DNA of 64,000 bases. Source: Luteimonas aquatica. Lineage in GTDB: Bacteria > Pseudomonadota > Gammaproteobacteria > Xanthomonadales > Xanthomonadaceae. The stretch is taken from positions 1,057,810 through 1,121,809 of the forward strand of contig NZ_JALBFU010000001.1 of NCBI RefSeq assembly GCF_022662575.1. The letters run 5' to 3'. Positions 10,009 through 18,335 of this stretch are shown piece after piece; within the stretch, counting starts at the first letter, position 1; each line of letters begins with the position of its first letter. The notes below the pieces were generated by a model. It made no database searches, was not told where the DNA came from, and saw only the letters and a program-made list of their open reading frames with translations. Both the position numbers and the translations under genes were made by a program.

Positions 10009-10207
10009 TCAGGGTTCTCCAGGACCAAGACCGGCTGGGGCCGGGCGCAGAACGACAATCGTAGCAATTCAGGGGGCGGGGGGCGAGATGCGGCCGGCCG
10101 GCGGCGCGCGGGCCCGGCGCATCGGCGGATTTCGCCGATATGGACGGCATCCGGCCGCATTCGGCGCCGTTCCGGCCCCTTCCGCGCGCCATGCCGACCG
10201 GCGAACG

Positions 10208-10226
10208 CCCGCCGCGCTGCGGCGGG
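10208..10226 (-). terminator. Hairpin downstream of the NarL-type regulator gene
   Basis: A perfect 8-bp stem (CCCGCCGC / GCGGCGGG) with a 3-base loop sits 17 bases after the stop codon of the regulator gene on the minus strand. There is no clear T-run after it on that strand, so it may be a processing or Rho-associated barrier rather than a classical intrinsic terminator. Confidence 0.35.
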
Positions 10227-10243
10227 CCGGGCATCCTTTCGCC

Positions 10244-10891
10244 TCAGACCAGTTGCAGTTCGAAGGCCTTGAGGACGGCCCGCGTGCGGTCGCGCACGCC
10301 GAGCTTGGAAAGGATGTTGGACACGTGGTTCTTGATCGTGCCCTCGGCCACCCCGAGCGAATTGGCGATCTCCTTGTTGGAGAAGCCGCTGGCCATCAGC
10401 CGCAGGATCTCGGTCTCGCGGTCGGTGAGCGGATCGGGGCGGTCCAGGCTGACGAAATCGTTGCGCATGTGCTCCAGCCCCGAGAGCAGGCGCTGCGTCA
10501 CCGCCGGCTGGACCAGCGATCCGCCCTCGGCCACGGTGCGGATCGCGCCCACCAGCTGCTCCAGCGACACGTCCTTGAGCAGATAGCCCTTGGCGCCCGC
10601 CTTGAGCCCCGCCAGCACCAGCTGGTCGTCGTCGAAGGTGGTGAGGATGATGGTCGGCGGCAATGCGTTCACGCGCGCCAGCGCCTGCAGCGCCTCCAGG
10701 CCGGACATCGCCGGCATGCGCATGTCCATCAGCACCACGTCGGGCTTGACCTGCGGGATCAGTTCGACCGCCTGCCGCCCGTCGCCGGCCTCGGCGACCA
10801 CCTCGATGCCGCCGTCGAGCGCCAGGAGCGAGCGGATGCCCTGCCGCACCAGCGTTTGATCGTCGACCAGACACACACGGATCATGCTCAT
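10244..10891 (-). CDS. NarL/FixJ-family response regulator
   Basis: A 215-residue response regulator. The receiver domain (about 1-120) has the acidic pair in VCLVDDQ, the phosphoacceptor Asp56 in LMDMRMP, Thr in ILTTFDD and Lys in YLLKD. The C-terminal LuxR-type helix-turn-helix (about 150-215) reads LTDRETEILRLMASGFSNKEIANSLGVAEGTIKNHVSNIL. It should dimerise and bind DNA when phosphorylated by the adjacent DesK-like kinase encoded just upstream. The start at 10891 has AAGGAGT immediately upstream and is 76 bases after the kinase stop codon, consistent with co-transcription. Confidence 0.93.
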   Translation of the reverse strand: MSMIRVCLVDDQTLVRQGIRSLLALDGGIEVVAEAGDGRQAVELIPQVKPDVVLMDMRMPAMSGLEALQALARVNALPPTIILTTFDDDQLVLAGLKAGAKGYLLKDVSLEQLVGAIRTVAEGGSLVQPAVTQRLLSGLEHMRNDFVSLDRPDPLTDRETEILRLMASGFSNKEIANSLGVAEGTIKNHVSNILSKLGVRDRTRAVLKAFELQLV

Positions 10892-10967
10892 GACTCCTTG
10901 AAAAAACCTTTCGGGAAGCCTGCCCGCGCGCCGGCCCGGCAAGTCGGGAGCGTGCGCGCGGCGATCT

Positions 10968-12206
10968 TCATGACGCCGCCCCCACGGGGTTCGGCGCCAC
11001 GGCCGGCTCGGGGGCCGGCGGCTCGGCCGGGACCGGGGTGCCCGGCTCCAGCGGCAGGCGCAAGCGCAGGACGAAGCCCTGGCCGGCGGACGTTTCGGTT
11101 TCCAGCTCGCCGCCGTACTCGGCCAGGCGCTCGCGGATGCCGCGCAGGCCATTGCCGGCCACGGCGTCCTCGGCGCCGCGGCCGTCGTCGCGGGCGTGCA
11201 GGCGGATGGCGTGGCCGTCCCAGCTGTAGCGCAGGCGCAGGATCCGCGCCTGGGCGTGGCGGACGGCGTTGGTGATGATCTCCTGCGTGCAGCGCAGCAG
11301 CACGTGCGCGCGCTCGGGATCGTCGATCAGGAACGGCCGCGGCATGGCCATGTCGATGCTCAGGCCCGGGACGTTGTCGGCCAGCGGCAGCAGGGTCGCG
11401 GCCATGTCGATGGCGTCGTTGTCGCGGATCTGGCTGACCGCCTCGCGCACGTCGCTGAGCAGCAGGCGCGCCAGCGTGTGCGCCTGGTCGATGTGCTCGT
11501 GCGCCTGGCCCTCGGTGAGGTGGCTGGCGACCTCCAGGTTCAGGCTCAGCGCGGTGAGGTGGTGGCCGAGCAGGTCGTGCAGCTCGCGCGAGATGCGGGT
11601 GCGTTCGTTGACGCGCGCGCTCTCGGCCAGCAGCGCGCGCGTGGCGCGCAGCTCCGAGTTGAGGCGGCGCTGCTCCTCGCGCGCCAGCGACTGCTGCCGC
11701 GCCACCAGGCTGGTGACGAAGATGAAGACGCAGAAGCCGGCGTAGAGGATCGACTGCAGCACGGCCTCGGTCCAGGAGAAGCCGATGCCGCGGAACAGCG
11801 GCATCACCACCAGCTGGCTCAGGATCAGCCAGGCGATGCCGACCGCGACCGGCAGCAGCCAGGGCAGCACGCAGGCCACCACCATGAGCAGGATGCTGCC
11901 CAGGCCGCTGTTGCTGTAGTAGCCCACGCCCACGGCGCTGACAATCAGCAGCACCAGCACCAGGTAGTCGAAGATGCCGACGCGGCGCGTGCCCAGGCTC
12001 TGCGTCAGCCAGGCGTAGCTCGCGCCGAACAGGATCCAGGCCAGCCAGGCGCGCCAGATCGAGACGAAGCCCTCGAGGCCGGCCTGGCTCAGGTCGACGG
12101 CCGGGTCGACCGGCTGCGAGAGCACCAGCAGCGGCACGCCCACCGCGCCCCAGGTGAACAGGCCGGCATAGCGCAGCAGGCGGCGGTGGTCCAGACGGGC
12201 GAACAT
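10968..12206 (-). CDS. DesK-like sensor histidine kinase (HisKA_3)
   Basis: A 412-residue kinase with about five to six transmembrane helices in the first 170 residues and no large periplasmic domain, as in membrane-fluidity sensors of the DesK group. After the last helix a coiled coil (RQQSLAREEQRRLNSELRATRALL) leads to the HisKA_3 dimerisation domain with the phosphoacceptor His in SRELHDLLGHHLTALSLNLE (about residue 210). The ATPase domain shows the N box (TQEIITNAVRHA) and G box (GNGLRGIRERL). A proline/alanine-rich tail follows. The start MFARLDHRR at 12206 is preferred to an upstream ATG at 12245 because GGCAGG precedes it. Signal unknown; membrane state is an inference from architecture. 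Confidence 0.88.
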   Translation of the reverse strand: MFARLDHRRLLRYAGLFTWGAVGVPLLVLSQPVDPAVDLSQAGLEGFVSIWRAWLAWILFGASYAWLTQSLGTRRVGIFDYLVLVLLIVSAVGVGYYSNSGLGSILLMVVACVLPWLLPVAVGIAWLILSQLVVMPLFRGIGFSWTEAVLQSILYAGFCVFIFVTSLVARQQSLAREEQRRLNSELRATRALLAESARVNERTRISRELHDLLGHHLTALSLNLEVASHLTEGQAHEHIDQAHTLARLLLSDVREAVSQIRDNDAIDMAATLLPLADNVPGLSIDMAMPRPFLIDDPERAHVLLRCTQEIITNAVRHAQARILRLRYSWDGHAIRLHARDDGRGAEDAVAGNGLRGIRERLAEYGGELETETSAGQGFVLRLRLPLEPGTPVPAEPPAPEPAVAPNPVGAAS

Positions 12207-12320
12207 CCTGCCATGGTAGGCGCAATCGCGCAGTGACGACCCCACCGAAAGTCATGCTGCTTTACGAGTTTGGAACAATTCAGGGGCTTGCGGCGGGGGC
12301 CGGGACGTGGGCGGGTTGCC

Positions 12321-12803
12321 GGGGCGTGGCGGTGCCTGCGCCGAGCGCGATCCTCGTTCGCTATTTTTTCGTTGCCGTGCGTGGCGCGATGTTTCGGCTA
12401 CGGAGCGTCCGGGCCCCTCGCCGCACTGGCGGTGCGGCTCGAGATCCGTGGCCGGGTGGGCGAAGCCCTCGCCGCGCTGACGGCGCGGCTCGATGCCGGG
12501 GCGGCGCGGCATGCCGCGCCAAGCGCGATCCTCGTTCGCTATTTTTTCGTTGCCGTCCTTGGCGCCATGTTTCGGCTCCGGAACGTCCGGCCCCCTCGGC
12601 GTACTGGCGGTGCGGCTCGAGATCCGTGGCCGGGCGGGCGAAGCCCTCGCCGCGCTGACGGGGCGGCGCGGCATGCCGCGCCAAGCGCGATCCTTGTTCG
12701 CTATTTTTTCGTTGCCGTCCATGGCGCGATGTTTCGGCTCCGGAACGTCCGGCCCGGCCATCCGTGGCCGGGCGTTCGCCGGGGCGGCGCGGCATGCCGC
12801 GCC
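12321..12803. repeat. Three-unit intergenic direct-repeat array punctuated by an 18-bp palindrome
   Basis: The 700-base space between the divergent kinase gene and the GNAT gene is filled by three long direct repeats. The best conserved core (TTCGCTATTTTTTCGTTGCC) starts at 12357, 12535 and 12697, so the periods are 178 and 162 bases; the 16-base difference is a deletion near 12650 relative to the first unit. Each unit also contains a GCGCGATGTTTCGGCT block and, in the first two, a GCGGTGCGGCTCGAGATCCGT block. A perfect palindrome GGCGCGGCATGCCGCGCC closes each unit at 12503-12520, 12665-12682 and 12786-12803, and a degenerate copy opens the array at 12321-12342. Open frames through it on both strands are low-complexity by-products. 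I see no gene here. Confidence 0.9.
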
Positions 12804-12906
12804 AAGCTCGCCCCGGCTCACCCATATGCGATAATCCCTGTCCGGTTGCGCGATGCCTGCATGCGCGGCCGCACCAGGACGTTTTGACGTAGCGAGGAAC
12901 CTTGGA

Positions 12907-13500
12907 ATGTCGATTGTCATCCGCGACGTGCGCGAGCACGAGCTGGATTCCATCCTTGCCCTGAACAATGCCGCCGGCCCCGTGATCCTGCCGCTCGATG
13001 CCGCCCGGCTGCGCCGGTTCTTCCACACGGCCGAGTATTTCCGCGTCGCCGAGCGCGACGGACTGATGGCCGGCTTCCTGGTCGGGTTCGGACCCGATTC
13101 CGGCCACGACAGCAGCAACTTCCGCTGGTTCCGGGAGCGCCACGAGCGCTTCTTCTATATCGACCGCATCGTGGTCGCCAGCCGCCGTCGCGGCGGCGGC
13201 GTCGGCCGCGCCTTCTACGCCGACGTGCAGAGCTACGCCGAGCTGCGCTATCCCCTGCTCGCCTGCGAGGTCTTCATCGAGCACGACAGCGATCCGGCGC
13301 GCGTGTTCCACGGCAGCTTCGGTTTCCAGGAAATCGGCCAGCACGTGATGCCGGAGAACGCCGTGCGCGCCTCCATGCTGATGAAGGAGCTGTGCAGCTA
13401 CGCCTGGGTGCGCGAGCACTACGGCGACGCCCTGCCCAACGCCTCCTGGCTCACCCGCCCGCGCGACCTGTCGCAGGCACCGCGCGCGACGGGGACCTGA
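12907..13500 (+). CDS. GNAT-family acetyltransferase (COG3818-like)
   Basis: A 197-residue GNAT protein: MSIVIRDVREHELDSILALNNAA at the start, a central FFYIDRIVVASRRRGGGVGRAFYADVQ segment carrying the R-x-x-G-x-G acetyl-CoA loop, and DPARVFHGSFGFQEIGQHV at the end. The FYIDRIVV and GFGPDSGHDSSNFRWF blocks suggest the COG3818 branch, whose substrate is unknown. The start at 12907 is supported by GAGGAA about nine bases upstream. A GATAAT hexamer at about 12828-12833, just after the repeat array, is a candidate -10. The gene stops two bases before minC, so it may be co-transcribed with the min operon. Confidence 0.82.
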   Translation: MSIVIRDVREHELDSILALNNAAGPVILPLDAARLRRFFHTAEYFRVAERDGLMAGFLVGFGPDSGHDSSNFRWFRERHERFFYIDRIVVASRRRGGGVGRAFYADVQSYAELRYPLLACEVFIEHDSDPARVFHGSFGFQEIGQHVMPENAVRASMLMKELCSYAWVREHYGDALPNASWLTRPRDLSQAPRATGT

Positions 13501-13502
13501 AC

Positions 13503-14303
13503 ATGGCGGCCAGCCCCCCTTCCCCGATTCCCAGCTACGAGCTCGCCGGCGAACTGAAGATCGGCCAGGTTGGCATCGCCAACCTGCGCGTGCGCACGCT
13601 CGACGTGGCGCAGCTGGCGCAGGAAATGCGCGAGCGCGTGGCCCGCGCGCCGAAGCTGTTCGCCCGGGCGGCGGTGATCGTCGACTTCGGCGGCCTGCCC
13701 GGCACCCCGGACGCGGCCACCGCCCGCGCCCTGCTCGAGGGCCTGAAGGAGGCCGGCGTGCTGCCGGTCGCCCTGGCCTACGGCAGCAACGACAACGAGA
13801 AGCTCGCCGTGGAGCTCGGCCTGCCGCTGCTGGCCAAGTTCCGCGCCCAGTACGAATCCCAGGCCTCCGAGGCCCCCGCGCGCCCGGCCCCGGCGCCGGC
13901 AACGGCCGCCGAGCCGGTCCCGCCGGCCCGCTCCGCCGCGCCCGCCCCGGCCCCGCCAGCGGGGCCCGGCGGCGAACCGGGCATGATCCAGACCAGCCCG
14001 GTGCGCTCGGGCCAGCAGGTCTACGCCGACAACCGCGACCTGACCGTGCTGACCACGGTCGGCGCCGGCGCCGAGGTGATCGCCGACGGCTCGGTGCACA
14101 TCTACGGCGCCCTGCGCGGGCGCGCCCTGGCCGGCGCCCAGGGCAACGAGAAGGCCCGCATCTTCTGCCGCGAGTTCCACGCCGAGCTGGTCGCGGTCGC
14201 CGGGCACTACAAGGTGCTGGACGAAATCCCCAAGGACCTGCACGGCAAGGCGGTGCAGGTCTGGCTGGACAATGAAGAACTCAAGATAGCCGCTTTGTCA
14301 TAA
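13503..14303 (+). CDS. minC: Septum-site-determining protein MinC
   Basis: A 266-residue MinC, the FtsZ-antagonist that blocks polar division together with MinD. The N-terminal domain spans about 1-115 (YELAGELKIGQVGIANLRVRTLD at the start), followed by a long Pro/Ala-rich linker (about 120-160), and the C-terminal beta-helix MinC_C (about 165-266) with GQQVYADNRDLTVLTTVGAGAEVIADGSVHIYGALRGRALAGAQGN and FHAELVAVAGHY. The linker is longer and more Pro/Ala-rich than in E. coli MinC (231 residues). It begins three bases after the GNAT stop codon and precedes minD by 84 bases. Confidence 0.96.
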   Translation: MAASPPSPIPSYELAGELKIGQVGIANLRVRTLDVAQLAQEMRERVARAPKLFARAAVIVDFGGLPGTPDAATARALLEGLKEAGVLPVALAYGSNDNEKLAVELGLPLLAKFRAQYESQASEAPARPAPAPATAAEPVPPARSAAPAPAPPAGPGGEPGMIQTSPVRSGQQVYADNRDLTVLTTVGAGAEVIADGSVHIYGALRGRALAGAQGNEKARIFCREFHAELVAVAGHYKVLDEIPKDLHGKAVQVWLDNEELKIAALS

Positions 14304-14387
14304 TGCGGGGCACTGCGCGCGGGACCGCACGTCCCGGCGCGAACCCCTCGAACGGCAGCGGCGCCTCGATCAACAGGAGATAGGGCT

Positions 14388-15197
14388 TTGGCAGAAATCA
14401 TCGTAGTCACGTCCGGCAAGGGCGGCGTCGGCAAGACCACCACCAGCGCCAGCCTGGCCAGCGGACTCGCGCGCCATGGCAAGAAGGTCGCGGTCATCGA
14501 CTTCGACGTCGGCCTGCGCAACCTCGACCTGATCATGGGCTGCGAGCGGCGCGTGGTGTACGACTTCGTCAACGTCACCCAGGGCGAGGCCTCGCTGAAG
14601 CAGGCGCTGATCAAGGACAAGCGCTTCGAGAACCTGTACATCCTGGCGGCCTCGCAGACCCGCGACAAGGACGCGCTGACCAAGGAGGGCGTGGAGAAGG
14701 TGTTGAAGGAACTGGCCGACGAGGGCTTCGACTTCATCGTCTGCGACTCCCCGGCCGGCATCGAGAAGGGCGCTTTCCTGGCCATGTACTTCGCCGACCA
14801 GGCGATCGTGGTGGTGAACCCGGAAGTCTCCAGCGTGCGCGACTCCGACCGCATCCTCGGCCTGCTCGACTCCAAGACCCGCAAGGCCGAGGCCGGCGAG
14901 TCGCCCAAGGCCAACCTGCTGCTCACGCGCTACAACCCCGAGCGCGTGGAGAACGGCGAGATGCTCTCGGTCAAGGACGTGGAGGAAGTGCTGGGCCTGA
15001 AGACGATCGGGGTGATCCCCGAATCCGGCGACGTGCTCAATGCCTCCAACAAGGGCGAGCCGGTGATCCTCGACCCGGCGTCCAACGCCGGCCAGGCCTA
15101 CGACGACGCCGTCGCCCGCCTGCTCGGCGAAAACCGCCCGATGCGCTTCACCCAGTACGAGAAGAAGGGCTTCTTCAGCAAGCTCTTCGGGGGTTGA
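14388..15197 (+). CDS. minD: Septum-site-determining ATPase MinD
   Basis: A 269-residue ParA/MinD ATPase. The deviant Walker A motif [10 protein letters not shown] is at residues 9-18, the switch region [19 protein letters not shown] near 120, and the C-terminal membrane-targeting amphipathic helix ends FFSKLFGG. It binds membrane in the ATP form, recruits MinC, and is released by MinE. The start is TTG (TTGGCAGAAATC, giving [11 protein letters not shown]), with AGGAGA well placed upstream; no ATG is available at the family's conserved start. The stop codon is followed three bases later by the minE ATG. Confidence 0.97.
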   Translation: MAEIIVVTSGKGGVGKTTTSASLASGLARHGKKVAVIDFDVGLRNLDLIMGCERRVVYDFVNVTQGEASLKQALIKDKRFENLYILAASQTRDKDALTKEGVEKVLKELADEGFDFIVCDSPAGIEKGAFLAMYFADQAIVVVNPEVSSVRDSDRILGLLDSKTRKAEAGESPKANLLLTRYNPERVENGEMLSVKDVEEVLGLKTIGVIPESGDVLNASNKGEPVILDPASNAGQAYDDAVARLLGENRPMRFTQYEKKGFFSKLFGG

Positions 15198-15199
15198 GC

Positions 15200-15466
15200 A
15201 TGGGACTGTTCGACTTCCTCAAGACCAAGAAGAACACCGCGACCATCGCCAAGGAGCGCCTGCGCATCATCGTCGCGCAGGAACGCACGCGCCGCGGCGG
15301 CCCCGACTACCTGCCGCTGCTGCAGCGCGAACTGCTGGAAGTGATCCGCAAGTACGTCAGCATCGACGTCGACGCGGTCAAGGTCGACCTGGTCAAGGAG
15401 GGCGAGCACGACGTGCTCGACATCTCGGTGGCGCTTCCGGACGAGCGCGTCCCGGCCTCCCCGTAA
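15200..15466 (+). CDS. minE: Cell-division topological specificity factor MinE
   Basis: An 88-residue MinE with the N-terminal membrane-binding and MinCD-antagonist segment ([29 protein letters not shown]) and the C-terminal dimerisation domain ([17 protein letters not shown]...VKVDL). It stimulates MinD ATPase and creates the pole-to-pole oscillation. The ATG at 15200 follows the minD stop by two bases; an overlapping TTG at 15194 is possible but MGLFDFL is the conserved family start. Confidence 0.96.
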   Translation: MGLFDFLKTKKNTATIAKERLRIIVAQERTRRGGPDYLPLLQRELLEVIRKYVSIDVDAVKVDLVKEGEHDVLDISVALPDERVPASP

Positions 15467-15552
15467 GCCGGCCGGCGGCGCCTTTTCCGACCTTCGGTGC
15501 GGCCACCGCCCCTCGGCCGCGCCGCCGCCTCGCCAGAATCCGCGCATATCGC

Positions 15553-16116
15553 ATGCGAACCCCGACGCATCCCGCTCCGAATCCGCATGCCTCCGGCGCG
15601 GACATTGCCGGCCCGGCCGCCGCGGACCCGGATGCCCGCGAGGTGCTGCGCCTGCGCGACATCACCGTCGCGTCCGCGCGGGCGCTGCTCGCGCGGCATG
15701 GCCTGCAGCTGCAACAGGTCGCCGCCGATGCGCCCATCCCCGGCAGCTATTGGGGCGATCCCGAGGCCGGCGTGATCGGCGCCACCGTGTACGCGCGCGA
15801 GGACACGCCCGTGCATTCGCTGCTGCACGAGGCCTGCCACCTGATCGTGCTGCCGGCGCCGCGGCGCGCCGCGGTGCATACCGACGCCACCGACTCGGTC
15901 GAGGAAGAGGACGCCACCTGCTATCTGCAGATCGTGCTCGCCGACGCCCTGCCCGGCGTCGGCAGCGCGCGGCTGATGCGCGACATGGACGCCTGGGGAT
16001 ATTCCTTCCGCCTGGGCTCGACCCGCGCCTGGTTCGAACAGGACGCCGAGGACGCCCGGCTGTGGCTGCAGCGGCGCGACCTGCTGCCGCCGCCGGCCGA
16101 TACCGCGCTAGCCTAG
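15553..16116 (+). CDS. Putative small zinc metalloprotein with HEACH motif
   Basis: A 187-residue protein without signal peptide or membrane segment. The central part reads TPVHSLLHEACHLIVLP: an HExxH zincin motif with the two histidines at residues 92 and 96. About twenty residues later DSVEEEDATCYLQIVLAD offers a third glutamate ligand, in the arrangement of ImmA/IrrE-like (gluzincin-type) proteins. An Ala/Pro-rich N-terminal 30 residues looks disordered. I do not recognise a named family; proteolytic activity is inferred from the motif only. Its last four bases overlap the 3' end of the convergent sensor kinase gene. Confidence 0.65.
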   Translation: MRTPTHPAPNPHASGADIAGPAAADPDAREVLRLRDITVASARALLARHGLQLQQVAADAPIPGSYWGDPEAGVIGATVYAREDTPVHSLLHEACHLIVLPAPRRAAVHTDATDSVEEEDATCYLQIVLADALPGVGSARLMRDMDAWGYSFRLGSTRAWFEQDAEDARLWLQRRDLLPPPADTALA

Positions 16117-17429
16117 CCGCCCGCCGGCCCTTCGCCGCCGCGCGCCAGCGCGCGTCCCAGATCGAGGGTGACCCGCGTGCCCCGCTCGGCGCGCGGCGCG
16201 ATCCGCAGGTGCCAGCCCAGGTGCTCGCACAGCCGCGCGATCAGTTCCAGGCCGATGCCGCTGCCCTCGCGTCCGCCGCCGCGCGCCATGCGCGCGTAGA
16301 TCGCGCTGATCTCCTCGGGCGTCATGCCGTGCCCGGGATCGTCGATCACCACCACCGCGCCGGGCAGCAGCGCGATCGCCACGCTGCCGCGGTCGCTGTT
16401 CTCGATGGCGTTGCGCAGCAGGTTGCCCACGGCCGCCTGCACGATCGCCAGCGGCGCGATCACCTCGCACGGCGGCAGCGGCGCCAGTTCCAGCGTCAGG
16501 TTCTTGTCCGCGCACAGGTGGCGATGGTCCTCGACGATCTCCGGGAGCAGCTGGTCCAGGCGGAAGCGGTCGCTGCTGCGCGCCAGGCGCTGCGGGTCCT
16601 TCGCGAGCACCAGCAGCAGGGAGATCAGCTGCTCCACGCCGCGCGCGGTGTGCAGGATGCGCTGCAGCTGCTGGCGGGTGGCCGCCGGCGCGCCGGCCTG
16701 GCCGGGTGCCAGCTGCTCCAGCGCGATTTCGCTGGCGCCGGCGATCACCGCGATCGGCGTGCGCAGCTCGTGGCTGGCGCTGTCGATGAAGGCGCGCTCG
16801 CGCTCGACGAAGCGCGCATTGCGCTCGACGTAGCCGTTGACCGCGTCGGCGATCACCACCAGCTCGGAACTGGCGCGCCGGCCGGGGGCGATGCGCTGCG
16901 CGGGGCGATCGGGCTGCAGCGCCGCGATGTCCGAGGCGAGCGTGGCCAGCGGCTTGGTCATGCGGCGCAACCCCCAGGCGACGAGGATGCCCGCCACCAG
17001 CAGACCGCCCAGCGCCGAGCCCACCATCAGCGTGGTCAGGTGGCGCTCCTCGTCCTCGAAGCCGGTGATGTCCAGCGCGACCACGAAGCGCCGGCCTTCC
17101 ACGTCCTTGACCAGCACCACGCGCTCGCGGCCGTCGACCTTGATCTCGTCGTGCAAGCCGGGCGCCAGCCCGGCGATGCGCGGCGGCAACGCCCTCGGTT
17201 CGGCGCTGTCGTAGAGCGTGACATCCTCCGTGTCGCGCCAGTGGTAGTCCGGATCCTCGCGGTGCCGGGCGAGGTAATGGTCCAGTTCCGACTGCAGCAG
17301 CGAGCGCCACAACAGTCTTTCCGCGCGCTCGTTGACGGTGTTGCCGTGGTAGACCACCGCCAGCGACAGCAGCAGCATGTAGACGATCACGCCGACGGTG
17401 ATGCGCAGCTGCAGGCTCGCCCTACGCAC
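16113..17429 (-). CDS. Two-component sensor histidine kinase (PhoQ/ColS-like)
   Basis: A 438-residue membrane kinase with a transmembrane helix at about 9-28, a periplasmic domain of about 110 residues, a second helix at about 135-155, a HAMP-like linker, the HisKA domain with FIDSASHELRTPIAVIAGASE (phosphoacceptor His), and the ATPase domain with N box (VGNLLRNAIENS), G1 (VIDDPGHGM) and G2 (GREGSGIGLELIA). The ATG overlaps the response-regulator stop by eight bases, so the two are translationally coupled. Divergence from the eptA operon suggests it senses envelope conditions and controls lipid A modification; that is inference from position. Confidence 0.9.
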   Translation of the reverse strand: MRRASLQLRITVGVIVYMLLLSLAVVYHGNTVNERAERLLWRSLLQSELDHYLARHREDPDYHWRDTEDVTLYDSAEPRALPPRIAGLAPGLHDEIKVDGRERVVLVKDVEGRRFVVALDITGFEDEERHLTTLMVGSALGGLLVAGILVAWGLRRMTKPLATLASDIAALQPDRPAQRIAPGRRASSELVVIADAVNGYVERNARFVERERAFIDSASHELRTPIAVIAGASEIALEQLAPGQAGAPAATRQQLQRILHTARGVEQLISLLLVLAKDPQRLARSSDRFRLDQLLPEIVEDHRHLCADKNLTLELAPLPPCEVIAPLAIVQAAVGNLLRNAIENSDRGSVAIALLPGAVVVIDDPGHGMTPEEISAIYARMARGGGREGSGIGLELIARLCEHLGWHLRIAPRAERGTRVTLDLGRALARGGEGPAGG

Positions 17430-18120
17430 CGCCGGCCTCCCCCGCGCCGCCCGGCGCCAGCCGGTAGCCGACCCGCGGCAGGGTCTGGATCAGTTTCGCC
17501 TCGAACGGCCCGTCGACGCTGCGCCGCAGCTCGTAGATGTGGGAACGCAGCATGTCGCGGTCGGGCGGATCGTCGCCCCAGAGCGCGTATTCGAGCTGTT
17601 CGCGCGTCACCACCGCCGGGCTCGCCTTCATCAGCGTCTCCAGCAGCTTGCGACAGGCCGGGTACAGGTGCAGCGGCCGGCCGGCGCGCGTGGCCTCGAG
17701 CGTGGCCAGGTCGAGCCGCAGGTCGTCGACTTCCAGCGTGCGGCTGCGGCCGCGCCCGAGCGCGCGCGCGACCAGCGCCTCCAGCCGCACCTCCAGTTCG
17801 GGGAGCGCGAAAGGCTTGGTCAGGTAGTCGTCGGCGCCGGCGCGGAAACCGGCGATCTTGTCGGGCAGTTCGTCGCGCGCGGTGAGCATCAGCACCGGCA
17901 GGCCGCTGCCGTGCTCGTCGCGCAGGCGGCGCAGGACCTCCTGGCCGTCGATGCGCGGCAGCATCCAGTCCAGGATCGCCGCATCGTAGGCCTGGGTGAC
18001 CGCCAGGTGCAGGCCGGTCACGCCGTCGGGCGCGGCGTCGAGGGTATGCCCGCGCGCCTCGAAGTAGTCGAACAGGTTGGCGACCAGGTTCTTGTTATCT
18101 TCAACGACCAGCAGCCGCAT
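17422..18120 (-). CDS. OmpR/PhoB-family response regulator
   Basis: A 232-residue regulator: receiver domain (MRLLVVEDNK, phosphoacceptor Asp51 in ILDWMLP, Thr80 in LMLTARDE, Lys102 in YLTKPF) and a winged-helix DNA-binding domain (about 130-225) with VTREQLEYALWGDD and SHIYELRRSVDGPF. Such pairs include PhoP, PmrA and ColR, which govern envelope stress and cationic-peptide responses. It is transcribed away from the PAP2-eptA operon; the 215 bases between 18121 and 18335 would carry both promoters and a possible operator. The start at 18120 is fixed by the family N-terminus. Confidence 0.93.
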   Translation of the reverse strand: MRLLVVEDNKNLVANLFDYFEARGHTLDAAPDGVTGLHLAVTQAYDAAILDWMLPRIDGQEVLRRLRDEHGSGLPVLMLTARDELPDKIAGFRAGADDYLTKPFALPELEVRLEALVARALGRGRSRTLEVDDLRLDLATLEATRAGRPLHLYPACRKLLETLMKASPAVVTREQLEYALWGDDPPDRDMLRSHIYELRRSVDGPFEAKLIQTLPRVGYRLAPGGAGEAGGA

Positions 18121-18335
18121 GGCAGGGCACCTCCCGACCGGCCCGCGGCCGTCCTTCCCGAGCCCGCGTACTGTGCATGGCGCATGTCGAAAAAACGTGG
18201 GAGGCCATGTTCGCACACCGCCGACTGAATGCCCGGTGTCCGCGGCCCGCGCGCATCCGGATTTAACGCCCGGGCAACGCCGTTCCGACCGCTCTCCGAC
18301 AGCGCCGGCCACACCATGCCGCCGCGTCGAAGCCG

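Noticed and set aside
12252..13118. Long open frames on both strands through the repeat array (Arg/Pro/Gly-rich products)
   Set aside because: They are explained by GC-rich repeats, lack conserved domains, and overlap a well-supported gene start.
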